Origin: Kineosporia aurantiaca JCM 3230
Lineage (GTDB): Bacteria; Actinomycetota; Actinomycetes; Actinomycetales; Kineosporiaceae
Length of the DNA stretch: 64,000 nt
Direction: 5' to 3'
Assembly: GCA_000719025.1 (NCBI GenBank)
Contig: JODP01000008.1
Span: 186,001 to 250,000, forward strand
Shown: positions 24,708-33,024 of the stretch, piece by piece
Layout: each line of letters starts with the position of its first letter
Position numbering within the stretch: the stretch's first letter is position 1
Position numbers and translations under genes: made by a program
Notes under the pieces: generated by a model
What the model was told of the DNA's origin: nothing
Seen by the model: the letters and a program-made list of their open reading frames with translations, nothing else
Databases searched by the model: none

Positions 24708-25205
24708 ATGAAGGTTTCGATGACCGTCAACGGCGAAGAGGTCACCCGGGAGATCGAGGGCCGGCTGCTGCTGGTGCACTTCCTGCGCGATCACCTGGCG
24801 CTGACCGGCACGCACTGGGGCTGCGACACCAGCAACTGCGGAACCTGCGTGGTCTGGCTGGACAACGAGCCGGTGAAGTCGTGCACGGTGCTGGCCGCGA
24901 TGGCCGGAGGCCACGAGGTCCGCACCGTGGAAGGGCTGGAGCAGGGCGGTGCGCTCGACCCGGTCCAGAAGGGTTTCATCGCCTGCCACGGCCTGCAGTG
25001 CGGCTTCTGTACTCCCGGAATGCTGATGACGGCCCGGGCCCTGCTGGACCGCAATCCCGATCCCTCCGAAGGCGAGATCCGCGAGGCGATCTCCGGGCAG
25101 ATCTGCCGTTGCACCGGGTACGCCACCATCGTCCGCTCGGTGCGCTGGGCCGCCGCCGAAGAGGCCGGCACCCGGACCAGTACCTCCGAGGAGGCCACCG
25201 CATGA
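24708..25205 (+). CDS. coxS: Aerobic carbon monoxide dehydrogenase, small (2Fe-2S) subunit
   Basis: 165 aa. The plant-type [2Fe-2S] site is GCDTSNCGTCVVW with a distal Cys in VKSC. The second, helical cluster site is CGFCTPGM and ICRCTGY. All eight cysteines are present. It carries electrons from the molybdenum site of CoxL to FAD in CoxM. It starts four bases after coxM. The last 15 residues are a loose acidic tail. Confidence 0.95.
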   Translation: MKVSMTVNGEEVTREIEGRLLLVHFLRDHLALTGTHWGCDTSNCGTCVVWLDNEPVKSCTVLAAMAGGHEVRTVEGLEQGGALDPVQKGFIACHGLQCGFCTPGMLMTARALLDRNPDPSEGEIREAISGQICRCTGYATIVRSVRWAAAEEAGTRTSTSEEATA

Positions 25206-27595
25206 CCACCATCGACCAGCAGCCACAGACCCGGTTCGAGGACAACGACCAGCATCCGGTCGGTCACGGGCGGATGCACCGCAAGGAGGACCCCCGGTTC
25301 GTCCGCGGCCGTGGGCGCTACTGCGACGACGTCCAGCTCCCGGGCATGCTGCACCTGGCCATCCTGCGCTCACCGGTGGCGCACGCCCGGATCGTCAGTA
25401 TCGACACCAGCGCGGCCGAGGCCATGCCCACGGTGAAGGCCGTGGTCACCGGGGCCGCCCTGGCCGAGCAGGGCCTGGCCTGGATGCCGACGCTGTCCAA
25501 CGACGTGCAGGCGGTGCTGGCCACCGACAAGGTCCGGTTCCAGGGCCAGGAAGTGGCCTTCGTGGTGGCCGAGGACCGCTACAGCGCGCGGGACGCCCTG
25601 GAACTGATCGACGTCGAGTACGACATCCTCGAGCCGGTCATCGACGCGCGCACCGCCCTGGCCCCGGACAGCCCGGTGATCCGCACCGACCTGGAGGGCA
25701 AGACCGACAACCACTGCTTCGACTGGGAGACCGGTGACCAGCAGGCTACTGAGGACGTCTTCCGGCGGGCGGACGTGGTGGTCACCGAGGACATCGTCTA
25801 CCCGCGGGTGCACCCGGCCCCGATGGAGACCTGCGGTGCGGTGGCCGACTACGACCGGATCGACGGCAAGCTCACCCTCTGGTCCACCACCCAGGCCCCG
25901 CACGCCCACCGCACGCTCTACGCCATCGTCGCCGGGCTGCCCGAGCACAAGATCCGGGTGATCTCCCCGGACATCGGCGGTGGCTTCGGCAACAAGGTGC
26001 CGATCTACCCCGGCTACGTCTGCGCCATCGTCGCCTCGATCGTCACCGGGAAACCGGTGAAGTGGATGGAGGACCGGTCGGAGAACCTGATCAGCACCGG
26101 TTTCGCCCGCGACTACATCATGCGCGGCGAGATCGCGGCCACCCGGGAGGGCAAGATCCTGGCGATCCGGACGCACGTGCTGGCCGACCACGGCGCCTTC
26201 AACGGCACGGCCGCCCCGGTGAAGTACCCGGCCGGCTTCTTCGGGGTCTTCACCGGCAGCTACGACCTGGAGGCGGCCTACTGCTCGATGACCGCCGTCT
26301 ACACCAACAAGGCGCCCGGCGGGGTGGCCTACGCCTGCTCGTTCCGGATCACCGAGGCGGTCTACCTGGTCGAGCGGATCGTCGACTGCCTGGCCTACGA
26401 CCTGAAGATGGACCCGGCCGAGCTCCGGATGAAGAACCTGCTCAAACCCGAGCAGTTCCCTTACACCAGCAGGACCGGCTGGGTCTACGACTCCGGCAAC
26501 TACGAGCCCACCCTGCGCGAGGCAATGCGGATCGCCGGCTACGACGAGCTGCGCCGGGAGCAGGCGGCCCGGCGCGAGCGCGGTGAGCTGATGGGGATCG
26601 GCATCTCGTTCTTCACCGAGGCGGTGGGGGCCGGCCCGCGCAAGGACATGGACATCCTCGGCCTGGGCATGGCCGACGGGTGCGAACTGCGCGTGCACCC
26701 CACCGGCAAGGCCGTGGTCCGGCTGTCGGTGCAGACCCAGGGGCAAGGTCACGAAACGACTTTCGCCCAGATCGTGGCCGAGGAGATCGGCATCCCACCG
26801 GCCGACATCGACGTGGTGCACGGCGACACCGACAACACCCCGTTCGGCCTGGGCACCTACGGCAGCCGTTCCACCCCGGTCTCCGGAGCGGCGGCGGCCC
26901 TGGTGGCCCGCAAGGTCCGCGACAAGGCCCGGATCATCGCCTCCGGCATGCTCGAGGTCTCGGTGGCCGACCTGGACTGGGACAAGGGATCCTTCCACGT
27001 CAAGGGTGACCCGACGCAGTCGGTGACGATCCAGGACATCGCCATGCGGGCGCACGGCGCGGGCGACCTGCCGGACGGGATCGAGGGCGGTCTGGAGGCC
27101 CAGATCTGCTACAACCCGGAGAACCTGACCTATCCGCACGGCGCCTACATCTGCGTGGTCGACATCGATCCGGGGACGGCGGTGGTCAAGGTCCGGCGGT
27201 TCATCGCGGTCGACGACTGCGGCACCCGGATCAACCCGATGATCATCGAGGGCCAGGTGCACGGCGGCCTGACCGACGGGGTCGGGATGGCGCTGATGGA
27301 GATGATCGCCTTCGACGAGGACGGCAACTGCCTGGGCGGCTCGCTGATGGACTACCTGATCCCGACCGCCCTGGAAGTTCCCGACTGGGAGACCGGTTTC
27401 ACGGTGACGCCGTCACCGCACCACCCGATCGGGGCCAAGGGGGTCGGCGAGTCCGCGACCGTCGGATCCCCGCCGGCGATCGTGAACGCCGTCGTCGACG
27501 CCCTGAAGCCGTTCGGGATCCGGCACGCCGACATGCCCCTGACTCCCTCCCGGGTCTGGGAAACCATGCAGGGCAACCACACTCCGCCGGTCTGA
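25202..27595 (+). CDS. coxL: Form I aerobic carbon monoxide dehydrogenase, large (molybdenum) subunit
   Basis: 797 aa from the ATG at 25202 (ATGA overlap with coxS). The active-site loop reads AYACSFR at residues 376-382. This matches AYxCSFR, which separates true CO dehydrogenases (form I) from look-alikes (form II, AYRGAGR). Cys379 is the residue that binds copper in the Mo-S-Cu centre. QTQGQGHETTF binds the cofactor, and KGVGESA near the C-terminus carries the catalytic Glu. Length fits known CoxL. CO + H2O gives CO2 and two electrons for respiration. There is no signal peptide; the enzyme sits at the inner membrane face. Confidence 0.96.
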   Translation: MTTIDQQPQTRFEDNDQHPVGHGRMHRKEDPRFVRGRGRYCDDVQLPGMLHLAILRSPVAHARIVSIDTSAAEAMPTVKAVVTGAALAEQGLAWMPTLSNDVQAVLATDKVRFQGQEVAFVVAEDRYSARDALELIDVEYDILEPVIDARTALAPDSPVIRTDLEGKTDNHCFDWETGDQQATEDVFRRADVVVTEDIVYPRVHPAPMETCGAVADYDRIDGKLTLWSTTQAPHAHRTLYAIVAGLPEHKIRVISPDIGGGFGNKVPIYPGYVCAIVASIVTGKPVKWMEDRSENLISTGFARDYIMRGEIAATREGKILAIRTHVLADHGAFNGTAAPVKYPAGFFGVFTGSYDLEAAYCSMTAVYTNKAPGGVAYACSFRITEAVYLVERIVDCLAYDLKMDPAELRMKNLLKPEQFPYTSRTGWVYDSGNYEPTLREAMRIAGYDELRREQAARRERGELMGIGISFFTEAVGAGPRKDMDILGLGMADGCELRVHPTGKAVVRLSVQTQGQGHETTFAQIVAEEIGIPPADIDVVHGDTDNTPFGLGTYGSRSTPVSGAAAALVARKVRDKARIIASGMLEVSVADLDWDKGSFHVKGDPTQSVTIQDIAMRAHGAGDLPDGIEGGLEAQICYNPENLTYPHGAYICVVDIDPGTAVVKVRRFIAVDDCGTRINPMIIEGQVHGGLTDGVGMALMEMIAFDEDGNCLGGSLMDYLIPTALEVPDWETGFTVTPSPHHPIGAKGVGESATVGSPPAIVNAVVDALKPFGIRHADMPLTPSRVWETMQGNHTPPV

Positions 27596-27619
27596 GCGAC
27601 GTCTGAGCGACGTCTGAGG
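27590..27619 (+). repeat. 11-bp direct repeat spanning the coxL stop
   Basis: GTCTGAGCGAC occurs at 27590-27600 and 27601-27611, followed by a partial third copy merging into the coxF ribosome site. The spacing of 11 puts a TGA in each of the three forward frames. Confidence 0.8.
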
Positions 27620-27626
27620 AGGAAAC

Positions 27627-28514
27627 ATGGCCAGCGTGATCGGCGACCGGGCCCGGGACCTGAGCGACCGCCGGGTGCCGTTCGTGCAGGCGACGGTGGT
27701 CCGGGCGCAGGTTCCGACCTCGGCCCGGGCCGGTGACGAGGCGATCGTCCTGACCGACGGTTCGATCGAGGGGTTCGTCGGTGGGCAGTGCGCCGAGAAC
27801 CAGGTCCGGGAAGCCGCTCTCGGTGCGCTCACCGATGGTCAGGCGCTCCTGCTGCGCGTGCTGCCCGAGGGTGACGTCGACTTCCCGGACACCCCCGGCG
27901 CGCAGGTGGTGGTGAATCCGTGCCTGTCCGGCGGTGCCCTGGAGATCTTCCTGCGACCGGTCCTGCCGCCTCCGCTGATCGCGGTTCTCGGCACCACCCC
28001 GGTTGCGGACGCCGTGGTCGCCGTGAGCGAGCTGCTCGGATACGCCACCGTCCGTGGTCACGAAAATACCTCCGAACAATGGACGCTGGGGGCCGGCGCC
28101 GTCGTCGTGGCCAGTCACGGTCGGGGCGAGAATGCGGCGATCCGGCAAGCCCTGGACGCCGGAGTCGGGTATGTCGCGCTGGTCGCCAGCGGCCGGCGCG
28201 GGGCCGCCGTGCTGGACGAACTCGATCTGGGCGAACCCGAGCGCAGCCGGGTCCGGACCCCCGCGGGCCTGGACATCGGGGCCCGCACCCCGCCCGAGAT
28301 AGCCCTCTCGATCATGGCCGAAGTGGTCTCGGTGCTGAATGCGGCTCCCGCCGTGATTCCTTCCGTCGTCGAGATCGAGTCGGCCGTTGATCCGGTCTGC
28401 GGAATGAGCGTGACGATCCTCCCGTCGACTCCCCATCTCGTGGTCGAGGGCACCGACGTCTGGTTCTGCGGCGATCACTGCCGGGCCACCTACGCGGCCA
28501 AAGTCGGCCAATAG
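27627..28514 (+). CDS. coxF: CoxF-like XdhC-family maturation protein with C-terminal YHS domain
   Basis: 295 aa, ATG behind GAGGAGGAAAC. N-terminal XdhC_CoxI domain with EGFVGGQCAENQVR and VVNPCLSGGALEIF. The centre is a reduced Rossmann-like XdhC_C domain ending GLDIGARTPPEIALSIMAEV. The C-terminus from about residue 252 is a YHS-type metal-binding domain (DPVCGMSV, later WFCGDHCRATY). CoxF helps mature the Mo-Cu site. A metal-binding tail on this protein would suit sulfur or copper insertion, but that is inference. Confidence 0.87.
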   Translation: MASVIGDRARDLSDRRVPFVQATVVRAQVPTSARAGDEAIVLTDGSIEGFVGGQCAENQVREAALGALTDGQALLLRVLPEGDVDFPDTPGAQVVVNPCLSGGALEIFLRPVLPPPLIAVLGTTPVADAVVAVSELLGYATVRGHENTSEQWTLGAGAVVVASHGRGENAAIRQALDAGVGYVALVASGRRGAAVLDELDLGEPERSRVRTPAGLDIGARTPPEIALSIMAEVVSVLNAAPAVIPSVVEIESAVDPVCGMSVTILPSTPHLVVEGTDVWFCGDHCRATYAAKVGQ

Positions 28515-28516
28515 TG

Positions 28517-29098
28517 ATGGAGGCGACCGGCATCGTGCTGGCTGCGGGTGCGTCGCGGCGCCTGGGCCAACCCAAGCAGCTCCTGTCCTACCGAGGCCGC
28601 CCGCTGCTGGATTCGACCCTGGACATGGCTCGGAAGTGTGGCTTTCGCCAGATCATCGTTGCGCTGGGCGGCGCCGCCGATCGGATTCGGGAGCAGGTCG
28701 ACCTGACCGGCGTCCAAACCGTCCAGTGCGACAGCTTCGCCGATGGCTGCGGCTCCTCGATCCGCACGGCGATCACCGAGGTGGATCCGGAAGTCCGGGG
28801 CGTTGTGCTGTTGCCCGGAGACCAGCCGGGCGTCGATCCGGCCACCGTACGCGCGCTGGTGAGCCGCGGCAGAGAAGCGTCCATCGGTATCTGCCGTTAC
28901 CGGAACGGATGGGGGCACCCGTTCTGGTTCGGTCGCGACCTGTTTGCGCACCTGGCCACTCTGCACGGGAACAAGGCGGTGTGGAAGTTGCTGCATTCCG
29001 GGCGGTTCCCGGTGACCGAGCACGACGTCAGCGCGGACGTTCCTCTGGACGTGGACACCTGGGCCGACTACCAGACGCTGATCGAGCAGCCGCGATGA
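28517..29098 (+). CDS. MocA/MobA-like molybdopterin nucleotidyltransferase
   Basis: 193 aa from the ATG at 28517; a GTG directly before it at 28514 is the alternative. The nucleotide-binding signature is LAAGASRRLGQPKQLL. LPGDQPGVD matches the metal-binding segment of this fold, and NGWGHPFWFG follows. Form I CO dehydrogenase uses the cytosine dinucleotide form of the molybdenum cofactor, so MocA activity (CTP:molybdopterin cytidylyltransferase) is the expected role. The gene overlaps coxD by four bases. Confidence 0.85.
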   Translation: MEATGIVLAAGASRRLGQPKQLLSYRGRPLLDSTLDMARKCGFRQIIVALGGAADRIREQVDLTGVQTVQCDSFADGCGSSIRTAITEVDPEVRGVVLLPGDQPGVDPATVRALVSRGREASIGICRYRNGWGHPFWFGRDLFAHLATLHGNKAVWKLLHSGRFPVTEHDVSADVPLDVDTWADYQTLIEQPR

Positions 29099-29985
29099 GT
29101 CCGCCGTTCCCCAGCATCGCCGAAGTCACCGCCGGCCTGAACCGGGTGAATTACCTGGCGGATGAGGGCCTCTCCACGGCGGTCTTCCTCGCCCTCACCC
29201 TCGAACGTCCACTTCTGCTCGAGGGCGAACCGGGCGTCGGGAAGACCGCCGCCGCTCAAGCGGTGGCGTCTGCGCTGTCGACCCCGCTGATCCGGCTGCA
29301 GTGCTACGAGGGACTCACCGTGAACGAGGCCCTGTACGAGTGGAACTACCAGCGGCAGCTGCTGGCGATCCGGATGGCCGAGTCGGGGCCCGGGCGGATC
29401 CAGGAGGCCGACCTGTTCTCCGAGGCTTTCCTTCAGGAACGCCCGATCCTGCGCGCCGTCCGGCATTCCGGGCCCTCGGCGCCGGTGCTGCTGATCGACG
29501 AGATCGACCGGGCTGACGACGAGTTCGAGGCCATGCTGTTCGAATTCCTGGGGGAGGGCTCGCTGACGATCCCCGAACTGGGCACCTTCACCGCCGCCCG
29601 GCGGCCTCTGGTGTTCCTGACCTCCAACCGCAGCCGGGAACTGCACGACGCTCTGCGCCGACGCTGCCTCTACCACTGGATCGACTTCCCGGCTCCCGAG
29701 CGGGCCGCCGAGATCCTGCGCCGGAGCGTACCTTCGGCCGGTTACCCGCTGATCGCCTCGACCACCCGGTTCGTCTCCCGGATCCGGCAGTTCGACCTGG
29801 ACAAGGTGCCCGGAATGGCCGAGACCATCGACTGGGTCGCCGCGTTGAGCGTGCTGGGTGCGGGGGACCTGGTGCGGGCCGACGTGATCCGCACCCTCAG
29901 CACCATCGCCAAGACCCCCGACGACCGGGCGAGGGTGATCGAGGCGCTCGACGACCTCGGCTACCCCGAATCGGCCTCCGTCTAG
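29095..29985 (+). CDS. coxD: MoxR-type AAA+ ATPase CoxD
   Basis: 296 aa from the ATG at 29095 (ATGA overlap). Walker A GEPGVGKTAAAQ, Walker B VLLIDEIDRAD, sensor 1 in LVFLTSNRSRELHDALRRRC. CoxD is the chaperone-like ATPase reported to be needed for building the Cu-S part of the CO dehydrogenase active site. It works with the von Willebrand protein CoxE, encoded two genes downstream. The upstream open frame overlaps the mocA-like gene and is not used. Confidence 0.92.
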   Translation: MSPPFPSIAEVTAGLNRVNYLADEGLSTAVFLALTLERPLLLEGEPGVGKTAAAQAVASALSTPLIRLQCYEGLTVNEALYEWNYQRQLLAIRMAESGPGRIQEADLFSEAFLQERPILRAVRHSGPSAPVLLIDEIDRADDEFEAMLFEFLGEGSLTIPELGTFTAARRPLVFLTSNRSRELHDALRRRCLYHWIDFPAPERAAEILRRSVPSAGYPLIASTTRFVSRIRQFDLDKVPGMAETIDWVAALSVLGAGDLVRADVIRTLSTIAKTPDDRARVIEALDDLGYPESASV

Positions 29986-30021
29986 CCGGTCCGCCCGCGC
30001 TCCGACCAGCGAGAGGAAATC

Positions 30022-30711
30022 ATGAGGATCGACAACGAGTTCACCGTCAGCGTCCCGGTCGAGGAGGCTTGGAAGGTGCTGACCGACCTCGAGGGCATCG
30101 CCCCCTGCCTGCCCGGGGCCCGGCTGACCGGGGTCGCCGGCGACGTCTACTCGGGCCGGGTCAAGATCAAGGTCGGGCCGGTGGTCAGCGAGTACGCAGG
30201 CACCGCGCGGTTCGTGGAGAAGGACGATGCGGCGCACCGGGCGGTGATCGATGCGAAGGGGAAGGACTCGCGGGGGACCGGGAACGCGGCGGCCACGATC
30301 AACGCGAGCCTGCGGCCGGACGGGGAGCACACCGTCGTGACGGTGAACACCGACCTGGCGATCAGCGGCAAGATCGCCCAGTTCGGCAGCGGGATGATCA
30401 AGGAGGTCTCCGGGAAGCTGCTCGGCCAGTTCGTGCAGAACCTGGAAGCCAAGCTGCAGACGTCACCCCCATCCCCGGACCTGACCCCGGACCTGACCCC
30501 GGACGTGAACCCGGCCCCTCCGGCCGAAACCCCGGTGCAGCCGGTTGCCCCGCAGCCGGCAACCGCGCGGGTTCTCGCGGAGCAGGACCCCGATCCGCAA
30601 CCCCTGGACCTGATGAGCCTGGCCGGCGGATCGGTCTACAAGCGCGCGATCCCGTTGGCCGCGGGCGCCGTGGTGGTCGCAGCGGTCATCGTCTATGCCG
30701 TCACCCGGTGA
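30022..30711 (+). CDS. coxG: CoxG, SRPBCC-fold protein with C-terminal membrane anchor
   Basis: 229 aa, ATG after GAGAGGAAATC. Residues 1-145 form the CoxG/SRPBCC fold (FTVSVPVEEAWKVLTDLEGIAPCLPGARL). A Pro-rich linker with repeated PDLTPD units follows, then one membrane helix at about 205-227 (IPLAAGAVVVAAVIVYAV). In mycobacteria CoxG has been reported to bind CO dehydrogenase and deliver menaquinone from the membrane. The tethered layout seen here fits that role well. Confidence 0.92.
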   Translation: MRIDNEFTVSVPVEEAWKVLTDLEGIAPCLPGARLTGVAGDVYSGRVKIKVGPVVSEYAGTARFVEKDDAAHRAVIDAKGKDSRGTGNAAATINASLRPDGEHTVVTVNTDLAISGKIAQFGSGMIKEVSGKLLGQFVQNLEAKLQTSPPSPDLTPDLTPDVNPAPPAETPVQPVAPQPATARVLAEQDPDPQPLDLMSLAGGSVYKRAIPLAAGAVVVAAVIVYAVTR

Positions 30712-31942
30712 TCCCACACCGGCGCTGCTGCGCGGGGTAGACGTCGCGGCCTTCGCCGTGTCGCTGGCCGTCCGGCTCCGAGCACGAGGCATGGACGTGG
30801 GCCTCACCGCCGTCGAGGAGTTCGCGAGAGCGCTGGCGCCGACCCTGCCGGAGAGCCGCGCGCAGCTCTACTGGCAGGCCCGCATCACCCTGGTCCGAAG
30901 ACAGCCGGATCTGGACATCTTTGACGAGGTCTTCGCGGCGGTCTTCGATGACGCGGTGCTGCCGATGGACCCGGTCGCCCGCCGGGATCCGTTGGGTAGC
31001 GCCCTGGCCGAGGAGCAGAGCTTCGCCAGAGCCAACGGGCAGGCGACCGGGGAGGAGGCGGGGTCAGGGCTGCCCTGGGTGACATTGCCGCCTGCCGTAG
31101 CGGAGAACGACGATGATCCGGGCTCTCTGAGCATTCCGCACCGCCTGCCGAACGACCTGGCCGCGGTCGCCGATCGTCCCTTTGAACAGCTCAGCGAGAG
31201 CGAACTGGACCGGCTGGGCCGTTGGCTGGAGAAGGCGTTCGAAGAATGGCCGACCCGCACCTCGCGCCGGGTCACCACCGCGCGGCGAGGTCGGCGGATT
31301 GCCCTGCGCCCGACCCTGGCCCGGGCCCGTCGCACCGGCTGGGAGCCGGTCGAACTGGTCAAGGTGAAGCCGGTGCAGCGACCGCGGCGGGTGGTGATGC
31401 TGTGCGACGTAAGCCAGTCCATGCAGGCTCAGTCGGTCGCCTACCTACACCTGATGCGCGCGCTGGTGCTCACCGCCGATGCCGAGGTCTTCGCGTTCGC
31501 CACCGGCCTGACCCGGCTGACCCCGAGCCTCGCGCACCGCTCGGCCCCGGTCGCTTTGGAGCGGGCCAGCGAACGCGTCACCGATCGGTTCGGTGGCACG
31601 AGGATCGCCGCCAATCTTCAGGCCCTGCTGTCGTCGCATCACGGCGGGCTGGTGCGCGGCGCCGTGGTCATCATCGCCAGCGACGGCTGGGACAGTGATC
31701 CGGCCTCCGCCATGGTGACCGTCATGGCCCGGCTGCGGCGACGGGCGCATCGGGTGATCTGGCTGAATCCCCGCGCTGCAGCGCCAGGTTTCGAGCCGCG
31801 GGTGGCGACGATGGAAGCAGCCTTGCCCTACTGCCACCGCTTTCTCCCCGCAGATACGTTTGCCTCTCTGGCTACGGTCCTCGTCGAGGCCTTCAGCTCC
31901 AGAGCGTCACATGGACGGAGGGCCGGAAGCGGCCGGCGGTGA
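30695..31942 (+). CDS. coxE: CoxE, von Willebrand factor A domain protein
   Basis: 415 aa, ATG 17 bases inside the end of coxG. The N-terminal half is helical with an acidic middle. The C-terminal VWA domain (about 225-400) has the metal-site motif LCDVSQSMQ (DxSxS) and later ASDGWDSD. CoxE pairs with CoxD during maturation of the Mo-Cu centre. Its 3' end overlaps the convergent LysR gene by 50 bases, so the operon ends here. Confidence 0.92.
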   Translation: MPSPGDPTPALLRGVDVAAFAVSLAVRLRARGMDVGLTAVEEFARALAPTLPESRAQLYWQARITLVRRQPDLDIFDEVFAAVFDDAVLPMDPVARRDPLGSALAEEQSFARANGQATGEEAGSGLPWVTLPPAVAENDDDPGSLSIPHRLPNDLAAVADRPFEQLSESELDRLGRWLEKAFEEWPTRTSRRVTTARRGRRIALRPTLARARRTGWEPVELVKVKPVQRPRRVVMLCDVSQSMQAQSVAYLHLMRALVLTADAEVFAFATGLTRLTPSLAHRSAPVALERASERVTDRFGGTRIAANLQALLSSHHGGLVRGAVVIIASDGWDSDPASAMVTVMARLRRRAHRVIWLNPRAAAPGFEPRVATMEAALPYCHRFLPADTFASLATVLVEAFSSRASHGRRAGSGRR

Positions 31943-32900
31943 CCCCCGCTCCACGGAGCATGGCCTGGGTGGCGCGGGGCGTGGTGACGAAGCGGGTGAG
32001 TTCGGCTGCGGCCGGATGCGCGCCCGCACCGGTGAGGGAGAGCGCGCCCCAGGTGCCGCCGGTGGGAATGGCGGGCTGGGTGACCCGGGCCAGGTCGCCG
32101 TGGGCGATGTCCCGGCCCACCGCGAAGGACGGGGCCAGCGCCACCCCCTTGCCGCGCTTGGCCTCCTCGAGGGCGGCCGCGTGGCTCTGGAAGATCTGCT
32201 CGTGCTGCTCGGGAACCTGGATCCGGCGCAGGATGCCGGGGATCAGCCCGATGCTGCCGGCAGCCGACGGCCCGAGCAGCCAGGTCGCGTCCCGGAGCTG
32301 GCCGAGGGTCGGGGTGACGCTGCTCAGCGCGTGGTCCGGCGCCACCACCATGACCACCTCGAACTTCAGGAACGGCTGGTAGACCAGGGATTCGTCGCAG
32401 TCGGGAACCGGCGGGCCGATCGCCACGTCGACGGCCCGGGTGACCAGGAGCGAGCTGAACTCCCGGGGGTTGTACACGCTGAGCTCGACATCCAGGTCCT
32501 TGGCCCGCCCGGCGAACAGCTCCAGCAGCCCGGGAGCGGAGTGCTCGGCGAACAGGCTGGAGGCCGCGACCCGCAGAAAGCGCCGCCCGCTGCCGGCCCG
32601 GCTGACCTCGAGGATGGTCCGGTCCTGCAGGCCCAGCAGTTCGGCCGAGCGGCTGGCCAGCCGGAGCCCGCCCGGAGTGAAGGCCAGTCCGGCCGCGGTC
32701 GGGGTGAACAGCCGGTCGCCGAGTTCCTTGCGCAGCTGCCCGACGTGCGCCGACACCGCGGCCTCGGACACGCCGAGGTCCGCGGCCGCCTTCCGGACTG
32801 AGCCGAACCGGACGATGGCCGCGAAGGCGCGAAGCTGAGTAGGAGTCAACGCTGACTTCTTCCCACGGGGTTGGCCCAAAACTATCCCCCAGCGGGACAA
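31893..32900 (-). CDS. LysR-family regulator, likely regulator of the cox operon
   Basis: 335 aa. Starts at TTG 32900, supported by GGAGAGAG upstream. Winged HTH at about residues 20-78 (LTPTQLRAFAAIVRFGSVRKAAADLGVSEAAVSAHVGQL), then the two-lobed effector domain. LysR genes (CutR) adjoin CO dehydrogenase genes in mycobacteria, and this is the only regulator in the cox block, so it probably acts at the palindrome at 23731. Its own promoter region carries TGCGTAA (32919-32925) and TTACGCA (32948-32954) as an inverted repeat. Target assignment is inferred. Confidence 0.85.
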   Translation of the reverse strand: MSRWGIVLGQPRGKKSALTPTQLRAFAAIVRFGSVRKAAADLGVSEAAVSAHVGQLRKELGDRLFTPTAAGLAFTPGGLRLASRSAELLGLQDRTILEVSRAGSGRRFLRVAASSLFAEHSAPGLLELFAGRAKDLDVELSVYNPREFSSLLVTRAVDVAIGPPVPDCDESLVYQPFLKFEVVMVVAPDHALSSVTPTLGQLRDATWLLGPSAAGSIGLIPGILRRIQVPEQHEQIFQSHAAALEEAKRGKGVALAPSFAVGRDIAHGDLARVTQPAIPTGGTWGALSLTGAGAHPAAAELTRFVTTPRATQAMLRGAGVTAGRFRPSVHVTLWS

Positions 32901-33024
32901 AACGTCTCTCTCCGATGGTGCGTAAAAGCGTCCATCATTAAGGGCTGTTACGCAGTTACGGTTGTTTCCAAGTTCTTACGGGGTATCAGCGAGAAGACAG
33001 GCAGCAAAGATCCGCATCTGCGAA

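Noticed and set aside
22201..32900. Xanthine dehydrogenase or form II CoxL-type hydroxylase
   Set aside because: The AYACSFR loop and coxD/E/F/G neighbours mark true CO dehydrogenase.
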